Source: Tyto alba | Taxonomy: Eukaryota > Chordata > Aves > Strigiformes > Tytonidae | Reading direction: 5' to 3' | DNA length: 64,000 bases | NCBI RefSeq assembly: GCF_018691265.1 | Contig: NW_024881278.1 | Span: 992,001 to 1,056,000, forward strand | Part shown: piece after piece, positions 47,346 through 61,368 of the stretch | Numbering within the stretch: position 1 is the first letter of the stretch | Layout of the letters: every line of letters begins with the position of its first letter | Translations under genes and position numbers: made by a program | Notes under the pieces: generated by a model | Seen by the model: the letters and a program-made list of their open reading frames with translations, nothing else | Databases searched by the model: none | What the model was told of the DNA's origin: nothing

Positions 47346-50300
47346 CAGGTTCTTCAATCACATGAACCACAAAATTCCTAAGTACCACTGCACAAATAAG
47401 CTCACTTCGGATTCCAGTGCAAAAAGTTTTGGGTTTTAATTCAGTAGTATATTTTAACATCTCTTTTTAAAAACACAAAACCTATCTCTTTTGCTGAATC
47501 TGAACAAAAATAATCTCCTGAGATTGCTGCAATCTAAGCATAGTAATTACTGCCTTTTTAATATGCTGATTTTAAAAGACATACTTACTGAGAAAGAAAC
47601 TATGTGGTCACCTGTGTTTGGCAACATCATAAACTGAAAAATAGTGATAAGAAGCCTAGACATGCATTTTATGGACAGAGAGCAACATATTCTATAAAAA
47701 TAGATCTTATTATTTTACCTATCTCTAGACATTGGAATCCTTCTGTCACAAATGCTCTTACTGCCAGTTCACCTTCAATTTTAACAGGCAGCCCATGCCT
47801 GACATTTAATTAGTGACCCAATTAAATCTTTTGCTGTTCTCAGCTTATTTTATCATTTAGAAGCAAAAGAGAGAAATCAAGACAGGCTACCATGAGGAAG
47901 AAATTACAACTGTCTTTATTAGCTGTTAGAATAGTCATTCCAGCAATATAACGAGGTAAGGACTTTGACCATTTGCTTAATATTGGGATGTTTGTCTTAG
48001 ACCCTTAAAACCATTCCCATGGATTCTTTCAGTACTTTTATAGGAATGAGGCAATTGCAAAAAGAGAAGTATCAATGTATTATGTACTGACTATAATGAC
48101 ATTAACAATACTAACACACGGTTCATCCACAAAGGTACGTCAGAAAGATATCCATGGGGACAGTGGACTGTCTTGAATGGATAATGAGTACCTACATGCT
48201 GAGCTGTAGAGTTCTATGTCCTCTCTTCCGTTCAGTTTTACTCATCCAACAAAGATTCCACCATTAGCTAGATACACATTGTGAAGTTGTTATGGTTATC
48301 TGCTCAGGGTGGTTTCATTATGTTTATACAGCACAATTAACGAGTAATCCTGGATATCTGCAATAGTATTAAGCTCCTTCCCCTCTTCCCAGCCCAGGAG
48401 ATGAAGGCATTTGTCCAACCGTTCCCTTTGTAGATACCTTTTCCCTGGCCTTTTGTTTCTGGAAAGATGCTTCCATCGAGGAAAAGTTTTCTGAAAGTTA
48501 CAGTTTTTACTGAAGTTGTTAGGAAAGCGCAGGTGCAATGTCCGTGCTAGCAGCAGTCTCCCTAGCTGGCTGCCTGCTGCCTGCCTGAACGCGCTCCTGT
48601 GACAGTCTTGGGAATTACTCCATGCAAATGAATGAATTGAAGCCTAATCCCATGAAATCCCTCCAGTCGTTACTGTTCTTGGATCTTCCCTGTATATCAT
48701 CCTTCATCTGGATCCCATCATATATGCCTGGCATCACCGGGTAGGCCCAAAATGCAGCAGACATCAAAGATCTCCAGGAATTGAACCCCTCTGCATCATC
48801 AGGCTGATGGAGGCAAAATGAAGTCCCCCTTACAAAATCCAGCAGGCCACATCGCCCAATTGCACTCTTAGCACACATCAAGTGTTCTCACGTGAGAGTT
48901 AAAGCAGAGTAGCCAATGTGCTGTTAAATTCCACCTTGAATTACTGCACAAAACCATCCCCTGCAGACAAACTGAAATCAACCATTCCTCTCCCGCTAGC
49001 TGAGATCTGACTGGTGGTTCACGTTTAGCAGGGATGGAACCAAGGTAGGAAAACTTTGCATCCAAACCCACTAACTTCAGGATTTATTTATGTCATTGCA
49101 TTTATTTAAAAATCAAAGAGAATTTTTTTTTTTCATAATTAATTACGAAATTGTTGAGGCAACAGCCAAAAATGTCATCAGTAAAAGTCTGCACTAAGTC
49201 TTATTAGAAGATCTGTTTATAGATTTTTGAAATTTATTTATGTTGCTTTAAATCAATTAGAAAGAGACCAGTGGCACATAATTTTCTATTTTTACTAATT
49301 ACAACTAAAGAACACTATTAGGATGAGACAGTTATAAATAAATCTTGTTGAGCAGCATGTTGTCATTATTTTACAAAGCTTAAGTTGTGCCAAGTTAATA
49401 GATGGAACTTAGAGCACATGTAGAAAAAACAGATTTTGTTAACCCTTGCTGTGCTAGTAGCTGAAGACCATTGCTATTTCATTAAAAATGTTGTGCTACA
49501 TCAGTATTTATATCACTTTTTGATGGTAGACAAGGAGTTAATGAACATCTGGAATGTGCCTTTTTAAAGATCACGGACACATTGAAACTACTTTTATCTT
49601 GGAAGTGATTCGGTGCATCTGATCTGTGGTATAAAACTGGAGGAGCTGTCACATACAGCAACTGAATGGTTTGAAGGGAAAAACATTTCCAGCTGTAACA
49701 TACAACAGTTTCCATCTAACTCAGAATACATTTAGTAATTGATCTTTTTCATGAGAAGAGGGATAAGTTGTATCACAGAATTGAAGGACAGCCAATGAAT
49801 ATACACTAAAAATAAGATTTAAAATTTATTATTGAGGATTTGACAACTGGATTTTCTGAATTATGAGCTCCATCCTGCAATTACTGAGCTAACTCTTTTT
49901 CCTTTCTGTATCATGAGCAGTAATAAAGCTTCGGGTTTGACTGGAGGAGTTTTGTTTAATTAATTTTTCCACTGCCAGCACCACCTATACTTAATATGCT
50001 TTGGGGAGGTACCAACAGAAAACTGGATGGATGATGGTAAATTCGCAAACCTACACAAGTTGATAAGACCTGACAGAAGAACAAGGGGTCCAGAATTGAA
50101 ATGAATTATATGATGCAGGAATACATCTGTAGACTCACAGCACTGGAGATCCCTTGAATCACAGCCCAGTTAAGTTCTGGCTGTCAAACTTCCATGTGGT
50201 TAAACATTGCAATCTTTGACGGAGTGTCAATGAATTTTGACTATGTATTGGTCTGTGCACATGCTCTCCTTTGCCTACCAGGCAGATTTACAATCTGCAG

Positions 50301-53300
50301 TTGAGTTGAGTTTCAAAACCATTAAATGATGTCGGAGTATAAGAAGATGGTTCTGTCGCTTAGGGTTGGAGTAGTAACAAGCCAACCACCAGAACTATGT
50401 GGAATCTCTGCCAATATGAGATTGTGGGCTAAAGCAGTTAGTGATAAGTGAATGCTTTGCTGTGGAAACACTGGCTTCTTCTAGCTATGTGCTTGGTGGG
50501 AAAGAGAGGTGGTCTGCTTGATGGGCCTATCTTACAATATGATAACACTGCATCTGCTGTTCACAGTTAATTTACAAATAATATTTGTGACATTCTACAA
50601 TGTGCTAAGGAAATCACATTCCACTGGACTTGGTCAATTTCTCTGTTCTGTATTTTAGGATTTAAGAACAAACACACTGCAATGAAATTAAACTGAAAAT
50701 AAACTGTCATGTGGCTTCTAACTGAATGCCCAGATAAGGCATACATGGCCAGAAAACTCTGTCTGCTTTATTTTCTTAATAATGAGGAATGAAACCTCTG
50801 CAACAAAATACTCTTACCTGAAGCTAATCTACTTTATCCTCCTGGATAACAATTGCATATTCTTTCCACCCCAATATTCTGTAACTGTCTACTGCTGGTA
50901 ATACAGGCTTATGTCTTACCTGAAACTAGCAGGTTAGACAGCCCTCTTCCACTCAGTTTTCAAGATATGAACGTAGAGGTTCTTGAAAAGTGTTTTACCA
51001 CCCTGATCCAATATTAGGCAACTGGTGCCTTTGAGTTTGTCCTCGATGGATACAGAATAGTAACCTGTGGATTTTTCAGTGAGAAAACTACACATCACCT
51101 ATTAGGAGGTTTTTGCAGTATGGATTCTTTTGTAACCCACTTTCCTCTCCCATACTGTGTGGTGTTACCTGCTACGAGTCCTAACGTACACTATTTCAAC
51201 TGACTATGCCATATTTCTGCTTATTGATTCTCAGGTTTGTTCAGTTAATGAAACACGTCCATCTACTCTGATGAATCAACTTTTTTCTAATACTTTGTCC
51301 ATAGAAGGAAAATAATGCATAATTTTGTCACTAGAGATTTACCATAATATTCCTTAAGAGTAATTGCTCTGTATTTTCTCCCATTCTTTATTACGTGCCA
51401 AATGATTCCATTATTTATCACTTTTTCCTTCTTTCTAGAGATCGCCTCCCCGTGATTTACCATATTCTTTCTTTCCATTGTTCCCTCCTCCCTTCAAATC
51501 CCTTCTTGCCTGCGTATTCAGAAATTCCTATTGTTCCTTTGTTCTCATCATTTAGTCTCACATCTGCACAGTGACACACATCTGCCAGTCCCCGTCCTGC
51601 TGCTCGCTCCGGTGTTGCTGTCCAAATATTCCTCCCTTTCTCAGATGCTTCCTGCAGACTAACAGAACTCACTTATAACTCCAACTCTCAGAGGAAAGAT
51701 GTCTTCATTTCAAAACTAAGATATCTATTACCTGAGTTAAATAATTTGCTGCTTAGCTATCATCATCAGCACACTCTCTGCCTGCACACAGGCCAGCTGG
51801 TAGACAGCAATATTGCTTGTTTTTCTGAGGCTAGCTGGGTCTGTATTTAGCCCTGAGTTATACTCTTCTAAACTTCTACTTGTCTTCCAGAACCGGGAAA
51901 ATATAGTCACCGATTTCCTAGAAATTTACTTCATCCTCCTCTTGCTTACTGAAAGACTACTTCATCTTTCCCTGAAGAGGGAGCAGAAGAGTGGGGCATG
52001 CTGTCAGTCTCCACATGCTGGGAAATTGTCTGTCACATGCATTTTTGGTTTCTGGAGCTTTGTTCAGTTAATCAGGCACAGAGTAAGCTATGAAACCCCA
52101 GCATGGCATCTGCCATATCTAGAGAACATCCTTCTCTGGCAGACAAGTAAGACAAGCTGCCAGGTCCAATAGATCAATGAAAAAGATCTTGAGCAAGTTT
52201 TGGCCCATGCCCTCTAGTAATTAAAGTCAATCTACAGCTTCCAATTTGCCTTTCACAATTATTAGGGAAGACGTAGCATCATTTGTTGGTTCATAGACTG
52301 TAAGATGCACAGAGAAGAAACAGTAACTCCAGTTTACCTGAAAGCAGCATTTATACCCATTATTCCTCACTATAGGTATTAGCTTATTCTTTCAAACAGA
52401 AGCTCTTCGCACTCTGCATACACAGAATTGACATGGAAATGACGTTCCAATGTGGTCGAGGCTGGCATAGAAAAGAGGTGGCCAACACTGCAAAGACCCT
52501 TCAATGTTTTAATTTTAAACAAAAACTTTAAATGGTCCACATTCTTGTTTCAAAAGTCTTCTTTAGAAGAACAAAATTTATCTGTTAAAGATTACTTGGT
52601 TTTATAACATTTTATAATAACAAAAAGTAATTTAAATCTATGCATTAAATTAAATTACCCTGACAAAAGAAAGAAAAAGAAATAGTTAATCTTCTTTAAA
52701 AATGCTCCCATTTTCAGCTGGCCTGATTTCTAAATGGTGCTTGTACCAGAAATGTGTTTCAATATCTGAATTCATAGGGCACAAAAATCACTCTCACTCT
52801 TCCCAGGAACCAGCTGGCTAGCAGGGCCTGTGGTGCTCAGTCATATGACTTCCTTTCACAACCTTGAGAAATGTTTCTCCCCAACACAGCAGCGGCCAGG
52901 TTTCTTCCTTTGCCTCCTAATTATCATGAAGGTACCAGCGCTAAGCCGAGGTCCTTCTAGTGTTAAGGATGCATTTGCTACTGGCTACACTTCCTCCTCC
53001 TTAAAGTTATAACCTGCCAGGATAACAAAACAACTGTTGAGGAATCAGTAATAGTGTCAGAAATGGACAGCTTTAATTACATTTGGAACAATTTATAGCT
53101 ACCAAGGAGCTTAAAATTAAATGCAGAGAGGCTAAAAATAAGGGTAGAAATGAAAGTAAATGGATATCTAACATAAAATGCAATGGGCATAAGATTTACT
53201 CAGCACATGCCAAGACTGCAGTTCTTTAGGCCAATTTTGCACCTCTATACAATTCACACCATTAACATGGAAAACCGGGCAAGATAAAAATGAGAATGAT

Positions 53301-55042
53301 TAATCCAGATTAAAAAATAAATAAATTGAAGGACTTGCATTAAACCAGCAATTTTTAAGCTCTTGCTTGTAAGGATTGATCAAAAAACTGTACCACTTTA
53401 AGGCTGATGTTGCCAAAAAATACTATTAGTCCCTTTTGGAAAATACCTGTTATATAACTTGTCAGATGTCACAATCAAGAACATATCTTTTATTTTAACA
53501 TGTTACACACTAGTGTTTACAAATGTAATCTTTCGGTGTCGCTTTGTAAAAAGATTCAACAGAGATAGCATTACATGGTAATGCAGAAACTGGTACAAAC
53601 TAGGTCTTCAGATCCAGCTGAAACAAAAACATTGGCAAAAATACCCTTTAAAAACATAGCAATGTGCAAGTCCACCCACCAAATAAATACTCTAATGCCT
53701 TATTGTCTTTGAGAGGAACAGAAAGTCTGCATATATAAAACTAATGAAAGGATTGCTCAATTTATCTGAGCAGAAGTGCTTTTAAAACCTTGATAGAACG
53801 TGCAGATACTCATTAAACATTGCAAGTAGCTCACGGGCAAATGGGCATAACTTTCTCCCATGGGAATATGCAGCAGATGATCAAAGACAAGCAATGAAGA
53901 ATAAAACTGGCTAATATGACAGTCAAGGCTGGAAGGATTTGCTGAGATAAGAAATGGTTCTCAGCGTTCTGGCAAGTGCATTGTTGTCAGACGTTCAGCG
54001 CTTTCCATTTACAGAGAGTTTCATTGCTCTTTTTTATTTCAAGAATTAGCATATCAGAAGATAAAGCCTGGAGCTTTGTGTTTTTTTGCGTATTAGCTAA
54101 TCAAAAGCATGTGTTTCTATACCTTTTGATTTTGAGTACAAAGGAAAAATGCAGAAAATAATTCTATCCATCTTTCAAATTTTTTGCTTCCCTGAAAATA
54201 TTTACAGGCTGTCTTGGCTAATGAAATTACATAAACCCTGATTAGCTAATGAGAAAATGGAAAATGGTGAGCACTAAATGAATGTAATTTCACAACTAAT
54301 ATTACACAGTCAGTTTGTGATAATTTTCTCAATACAGCCATAAATTGTAGGGACAATTTCTCAGAATTTCCAAAATTGCAGGTGAAAATTCTGGAAGTCT
54401 ATACAAAGATAAATTCAGCATTAGGTATCATCTTGAAAAATAACAATAGACTGACCACAATTAAAAGTAATGAATGAATCCATGGAAATGATCCAGACAT
54501 GATTATTTTTTATTTTATAAAGAAAATAATCTGTTATAGTTTATGGCTTTTTAAGGAGAATGATTTCACTAAAACCCAAAATGTTTATGTACCAAGAAAC
54601 ATATTACGGAGTCTGAGTAAGAAACGTGTCAGATAATTAAAAACTGTTTAAATATATGTCATCAACTTCCTCATAACTCACGATCAACAAAGAAGGCTAT
54701 CTATACACAAAAAATAAACTGGCACAAGGAAGAGAGAAAATAGCTCTCCATGAATAAACAGGCGCACATACTCAGGATGCTTTAAACAGGGGAAAGAGGG
54801 GTGGCCATTACAACACAAAGGGAAAAAAATAATTTTCCATCTATGGATATATACAGGCCTTGCATCAACCTGCAAGGTAAACGTGGAGATATGCATAAAA
54901 ATAAATTCTACTACTTTTGCTGCATGATATATCAGTAAGGCACTTTACAGAGGTGATGATGCACTGCAACTAGGAATTAAAGGCAAAGTAAGAGAAGACA
55001 GAAGAAATTGACAATTATTAGAGATGTGAGTAATAAAAGTGT

Positions 55043-55078
55043 TGGGTTTTTTGTTTTGTTTTGTTTGGTTTTTTTTTT
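55043..55078. repeat. T/G-rich simple repeat
   Basis: GGG-led T tracts with TTTTG units (GGGTTTTTTGTTTTG and onward) end in nine or more T. Confidence 0.75.
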
Positions 55079-55734
55079 AAAGCTGTGTTAGGTACAAAAG
55101 GAGTCACAGCAATTTTGCTTGTTGATTAGCAAATGAAAATTATTAGTTGGCAATGCTGATGTAGAAAGAAAACATGCTAATATAGCAAGAATAGTACTTA
55201 GTGATGTAAGTAGTAGAGACCTGCCACCCAAAATCAAACCTGGGCAAAATTATGAAACAAGCAACACAGCTTTTTAAAGTAATTAAAGAAGGACTATATC
55301 AATCAAAAGTGTTTGTGGTCTTGCCAATCTAAAGATATGTGCTCATGGCATTCATACTATACTCTTAATACAGTTAAAGGTGCTAGGATGATAAGCTTCC
55401 CTGAGGTATGAAATTCAGTGCTGTGTAATATTTTGTTTAAGAAATAACAACACTGCAAATGTAATGTAATAAATATAGGAAAGATCAGCTAACTGACAGG
55501 TTTCAAAATTGATTTGAATACTTTCCAAGCAGACGCCAAAAAGGACCAAGCTTCTACCCTATTGCTACTGAATGTAAATCCAGAAACAAAGAATAAAGAT
55601 CATACTTAAGGATTAAGGACCGTATCCTAGAAAGCTGCAAGTGAAAAGGGCATGCTGGTCACAATGACTAAGGTTGCTGGGCAGCCACTTGATGCCACTG
55701 CAACTTCATCTTCAAAAATGTATTGCAATTGTGC

Positions 55735-56190
55735 CCATGTCCTAAAAGGGAGATGAGGAGGATATAAGAAACTACGGGGCAGTCAGCCTCATTTCAGTTC
55801 CTGGGGAAATCGTGGAGCAAATCTTCCTAAAACCATCTCCAAGCACATGAAGGACAAAAAGGTGACTGGAGAAACCATCAGGGATGCACCAAGGGCAAAT
55901 CTTGCCTGACAAACCTGGTTGCTTGTTATGACTGAGACGACAAAGGAGGACTAGCAGATGTTGCTTACCTTCATTTCAGCAAAGCTTTCATCACTGTCAC
56001 TCACTATAGTGTCCTGTAGCCAAATTCTTGTGACGTGGTTTGGATAAGAGGTCTATAACATGGGATCTTGATCTCTGGAGAGATTCAGAACTCAACTGGA
56101 CACAGCTCAGAGCAGAGCTTTGAACAGGGAATTTGGATAGCGTGTCTCCAGAGCCCCTTTCCCACCTGAATTACTCTTTAATTCTGACTC
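55735..56190 (+). mobile_element. CR1 LINE fragment with internal deletion
   Basis: From 55771 the + strand reads NYGAVSLISVPGEIVEQIFL, closely following the CR1 reverse-transcriptase segment around NYRPVSL. It is followed by a frameshifted SKHMKDK-like block, a LPDKPGC block (from the family's CLTNLV region) and LPSFQQSFHHCHS, a shifted version of YLDFSKAFDTVSH. After about 56060 the sequence jumps to GAGAGATTCAGAACTCAACT, then GGACACAGCTCAGAGCAG and CCAGAGCCCCTTTCCCACCT. This is the CR1 3' end (GGAGATATTCAAAACCCA...CCAGAGGTCCCTTCCAACC). About 1 kb, including the FADD catalytic motif, is therefore missing between the two parts. Several frameshifts and stops make it dead. The 5' boundary is uncertain. 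Confidence 0.8.
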
Positions 56191-58429
56191 TATTATCAAC
56201 TAAGTATGAGTTCCTAGTAAAACGTTACAGAGTCTTTAACCTTGCAGATTAAAGAAAATGGGTAAAAAAAAAAAAAGTCAGCTAGATTCAGGCTAGAAGT
56301 AAGGTGCGTAAGTTAACAGCAATGTAACTGGAACTTTAGTGGCCTTACCAAACAGTGATGAATTTTCTAACAAGTATTCCAGTTCAAAAGTAAGACAAGA
56401 CATTCAAGTCAGAGTACTTCTGTATCTTGCCTCTTCCAAAAGGCCTATAAATTCATCACAATCCTCTCCTCCAGCATATAATCTATGCATCTCTGACGAG
56501 AAAACAAGATTTTTTTTTTTTTTCCCCATTCTAATTCTTAAGGGAATTATACTCTATTATCTCTGTGATGGAAGGAAGAAATAATAAGGGAAGGTGAAAC
56601 AACTGCAGTGCAAATAAACCAAGAGTAATGTTCCAGCATTCAAGAATCCAAACATTGAAAGTAGTCCCGGCAGAACATTAAATCACTGCTCCAGGATGCC
56701 ATCAGAAGTATAAAGCTGGGTAAACTATTAGGAACTCTACAATTGCAAGTATCACTTGGGGAGAAATTCTGACAAAGAGAAGTGATAGACACATCATGTT
56801 GTGAATATACAGCATTACTTCTTTAATGTTTATATGCCCAGAGTGTTTTGAAAACAAATGTTCTGTGCATAAAGAGACATAATAAAAATTCTTACTACTT
56901 CACAAGATCTCATTTTTTGTGAAAATATTTTTCCCTATAAACATTTGATGTACACATCTGCTAGAGCTAAAAGTAAGTTAGAAACTTTTTGCTTTGTTTT
57001 GTTTTTTTTTAAATAAAAATCACTAGAACTAAAGCCCACAAAACACACATAACATAGACAGGGAGTAAAACAGCCTGTTACATTTCTATACACTTGAAAT
57101 TAAAAGATTTACAGGACTTTTTTGTAACCTTCTCCATTGAAAACAGTATTTTGAAAATTTTATTTTTAATTGTGTAACATCTATGATGTTATTCAGTGCA
57201 CTGAAGTCCATGGATGTAATTTTCAAAATAAAATTAATTATGATTGGTCATAGTTTCACAGGCAATTTGAATAAGTTAATTACACATTCAAAGTACTTCT
57301 TTTTCTTTTCAAATTAAAACCAGAACTGACACCAGCATTACTTAACAGTTTATATAACATAATCATATCCTTTTATTCATGCATAGGCTACATTTTTATA
57401 TCACTGATTTTGTCCAGTGTGTTAGTTCTTGCAGCCAAGACAGTTCCGTCGTAAGATTCTGTTGGGTTTTTCTTCCAAATAACGACAGCAAAGCTCAATG
57501 GATTTAATATGTAAACCCTCAAGATATTGCCAGATTTTCAGAAAAATGTGCCATGAAAGCTGATGCAGCTTCATCAGTTCACCCCTACTTGGATCTGCCC
57601 TCTCCTACACTCAACACTTGGGAACACACGGTTTCCACTTTAAATATAGATAAAGACTCAACTGTCATTTACACTTATCTTTTATCCTCTCTCTGCTATT
57701 GGATCATCCTTTCAACTCTGACCACCCACACAGCCTGACGGTTTGGATTTCAACAGAGCAGACATTCTGTAATGTCCATGATATATATAGTTTTTGCCAT
57801 ATGCACTTCCCTTACCACTTTCTTTTTAAGGACTTTTCTAGTGTCACTTTCTGACAACAGGCCAAATGTTTCCCCTTCTATGGAGAAAAACAAAGCCAAA
57901 ATCCCCCCTCCTAAATAAAATGGAGATGATTTCCCTGTAGCAAGTAGCAAATTAGTAAACTGAAGAGGTGATGAAGCCAAAGCAAGGGTGGAAATGGTGG
58001 CCCAGAGATGTAAAACATCTGAAATGCCACAGAATGAAATATACATGCAGTTATGCTCCCGATCCTCTCAAGAATATGTATGAGTACAGCTGATGACCAC
58101 CCTCAAAAAACACAGTGCTTGATCCAAGCAATTTTCCACAGAGTAACACTACCAAAATTGCAAGTCTAAAAACATACTTCCCTTCTTTTTTTCTGTGCAT
58201 TTTTTTGCATTCGTTTTCTAGCATACTTGTAGGCCAGAAGAAATACCAAGCCAACAAATAACAGAGAGGTAAAGAGCATCTTCTCTGCATCTATTTCAGA
58301 TTTCACTGACTATCATGCTGAATAAACATTTACTGTTTGGCTACAGTTACTGAACTAATGGGTTATTAGCCTGACAGTGATTTTACAACATTCTGGTGCG
58401 AGGACACAAAATGCTGCTAGAAAAGATGG
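56191..58429. other. Unassigned non-coding sequence
   Basis: This is AT-rich sequence between two CR1 copies, with short T/G-rich tracts at 56511-56523 and 56991-57011. No gene or further CR1 segment is recognised, so the two CR1 copies do not look like halves of one element. Confidence 0.6.
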
Positions 58430-60015
58430 AATAAGAACAGAGCTTGTAAATACATTAGGGGAAATAAAAATGAAGGAAAGGAAAGGTCCTTTACTTATAA
58501 ACACGAAAGTAATGGACAAATGAAGATGACTGATGCATTCAACACCTTTTTGCTTCATTCTTCGCAAAAACGTTCCATTGTGATCAAACCCTGAACATAA
58601 TTAATTTCAGTAACAAAGAAAAGGGATGACAAAACTGAGAAAGAATACCATTTGTATGTGTTTAGGTAAAAGAATTGTCAGTGGAACCTGTTGGAATCAC
58701 TCCAGAGAGTTCAAGGGAATATTGACCATTCTCCTGAAGAATTCATGGATGATGGGAGAAATCCCGAAAGACAGGTAGGAAGCAAGGAAGGGAAAAAATG
58801 GCAAGAGAATGAGGATTTAGGAAATTACAGAGCAGTAAAATAAATTAAAAATGTTCTAATCTAGAAAAATCATTTAACCATCCTTAAGCAAACATCTAGA
58901 GGACAACAAAATGCCTGAGGACAGCCAGCATGGAGCTGCTAAAAACAAATGCTGTCAAACCAACCTAATTTCCTATAGTGGTCTACAGTGGGCTAAAGAG
59001 AAGGCATCAGATGGGATCTACCCTGACTTCAGTCATGCTCTTGACATATTCCATATGACATGCTCCTAAGCAAACTACAGAAATGTAGGTTACCATGAAA
59101 CCACAATAGAACAGGTGCAGGACTGTCTACAAAACTGCTCTCAGGGACAATTACCAGTGATTTCCTCGCAAAACTAGAAAACGTATCAGCAGAGGCATCA
59201 GTAGCTCTGTTCTGGGCTCTAATGTGTGACTGTTGATACCATTAATGATAGAATGAATACACATACAAAAGTGGCTGGTGAAAATTACTTTGGAGGATGA
59301 AATTAGAAAACAAATCTTGCTGAACTGAGGAAGTAATATGAAATCAAAGACAAATGAGAAGCACTTCACCTACAATGCACAAGTCAAATGGTCAGTGTCA
59401 GATTATGAAAAACAAGATTCATGGAATTTAATGTGCATCACAGAATAAGTGAATAAACAATGTGATGCAAAATTTGCCTAAAAAGATGAAAAACATTATT
59501 CTAGGAATGCGCTAAGAGTCCATTGCTATTACTAGTCCAATACTGATGAGGGTTCAGATGGAGTATAAAAAAAAACATAACACCAGGCATACCAGTGACA
59601 GTCCAGAGAAGAACACAGAGGAAACATTTAGAAATGTGCTTTTAGGAAGTCTTAGAGAAGTAAGTTTGTCTGTGCATGTGTGTGTGTTCAGCCTACAAAG
59701 GATGACTGAGGAACTTGCTCCAGCAACACACTCAAACATGGTTGAGTGGACAATAATGCATCTGGTCTGGGGAAATGAGATCTTCTCTGCTGAACTTGCA
59801 GCAACATAGACTTAAGGTACTAGATCAAATTACCTCACTGTATGTTCAGTTAAACATTGAAACAGAGCAACCTAAAGAAATAGTGGAATCCACATTATTG
59901 GAGGACTGTTTCAAGATACAGGTTAGACACAAGGATGCTCAGTACTGACTCAGACTAAGATGATTCACTAGACACCTTTGTGAGGGTCTTTGCAGGCCTG
60001 TCTCTGTGATCTGCC
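58430..60015 (+). mobile_element. Long ancient CR1 LINE copy
   Basis: Successive + strand blocks match CR1 ORF2 and its 3' end in the right order. They are a TACATTAGGGGAAATAAAAA block (58451), the AATTCATGGATGATGGGAGA block (58740), GGAAATTACAGAGCAGT (the NYRPV region, 58820), ACAGCCAGCATGGAGCTGCT then CCAACCTAATTTCC (58921-58973), and YPDFSHALD in place of YLDFSKAFD (near 59020-59045). Next come CCATATGACATGCTCCTAAG (59051), a degraded catalytic FADD region (59221-59290), CAATGTGATGC (59459), GTCCAGAGAAGAACACAG (59601), GTGGAATCCACATTATTGGA (59883) and the 3' tail with AAGATGATTCACTAGACACC (59957), ending near CTGTGATCTG. About 1.6 kb is colinear, with many frameshifts and small indels. The sequence resembles old amniote CR1 (turtle or crocodile type) more than young bird CR1. 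The 5' end is truncated or unreadable. Confidence 0.78.
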
Positions 60016-60810
60016 TTTATGTTTGCTTATTGCCCAGACAGGTTTCCTTATTGTCAGTTGCTTTACTATGCATATTTCTCATTCACAACTATATTAGTTG
60101 TATGAAGTTGAATCTAGCTTTAAGAATAGTTCAAACTGAGTCACCAAGAATCCCAATTATTCACTTTTTTTTTTTTTCTGCTGAACTATGTCTGTAAACC
60201 TTCAATAACTGTGTAAAAGTGTTTGCACACCCACTTACTATTTCCTCTGACAAGGCTACAATGAGATACACCACATGAAGGTGCATGATTTAATAGGGGT
60301 CCTTTAGAGCAACTCACTTGTGTGTGAAATGACAAATCCCAAACCTGTCCTTTTTCTCGTCCCTTCAGACTAAAGGAAAACTCAGATCTGAGTCTCGTTA
60401 TTAAGTGCCATTTCTGAAGACTAGCTAGGACTCAATATTTACTCATACCTTCTGCTTTCTGCTTGATGCACTCTTACAGATACAGCGGCTAGTATGTTTG
60501 AATTTATCCCCTACTTCAATGGCACAAACACATTAATCACAGAACACACCTGGCAAGTGCTCAACATCAACAAGGCTGATAAAAAGCAGAAGTCTGAAAA
60601 GAAGATGTGGGGTTGTCAACGTGAATATGTGGCACCTTCAGTAACTACTGGATGCTTGAATTTTTTCAGCTTGAGTCACAAGTTCAGGAAGCAAAATCTG
60701 CGTAGAGATCTTAGCCTGTCTCCTAAGGGTGAGAGCTGTTAACTGTGCCTGCCTGGGCAAAAGGCAGCAGTATAAAGCAATAGTTATTTCTGCTCAAAAC
60801 TTTCTAAGGC

Positions 60811-60813
<3 letters not shown>

Positions 60814-60840
<27 letters not shown>
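60814..60840. repeat. Poly(T) tract (27 T)
   Basis: Twenty-seven T are followed by AAGATTCCAG. No retroposon body is recognised on the minus strand. Confidence 0.88.
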
Positions 60841-60846
<6 letters not shown>

Positions 60847-61368
60847 CCAGAACTAGGAAGCTAAATTGAGCATGTGTCTAAAGCAAGTACAGAAATAGAA
60901 TCTCTCACTCAATAATTTTTATCATAACAATCTTCTGCAAGGGATGTAAACAAAATATAAAGTGCTATTTAAGCATACATGCAGCCTCTGGGGTTTGTTT
61001 GTAAAATGTTCTGGATCAGATTTTTCCTATCAGATGCATAAGCTATACCAGGGAAAAAAACATAGAGTAGAAAGCAGGCTTTACTGCATGTAGCTGTCCC
61101 TTCCAGGCACAAAGCAGATTCTGCCTCATGCAGTAAACTGTCTTCAGTGTGTCATTCTCTGCTTCTCACAATTAGCAAAGCATCAGGCCAGAAAAGAGAC
61201 AAAAAAGTGTGCTTCATCCTATTGCCCTTGTATTTTTATATATTTGGTTGGTGAATTTGAAAATATGCATGTTTAATTCTATCTATATGCTGCCATGGGT
61301 CAAAGCATAAAATACAAAATTAAAAAAAAAAAACACAAACCCCATAAATGACAGAAAAGATGCATACT

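Larger units (their letters stand above)
36808..55730. other. Unassigned non-coding sequence
   Basis: Nearly 19 kb without a supportable gene. Open frames are short, AT-rich and unspliced in context. Simple repeats and one weak MIR-like fragment are listed separately. Several AT-rich stretches (37690-37830, 49125-49330, 54195-54310) carry dense TAATTA or TTAGCTAAT-type motifs, the composition often seen in conserved enhancers, but conservation cannot be judged from one sequence. Confidence 0.65.
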
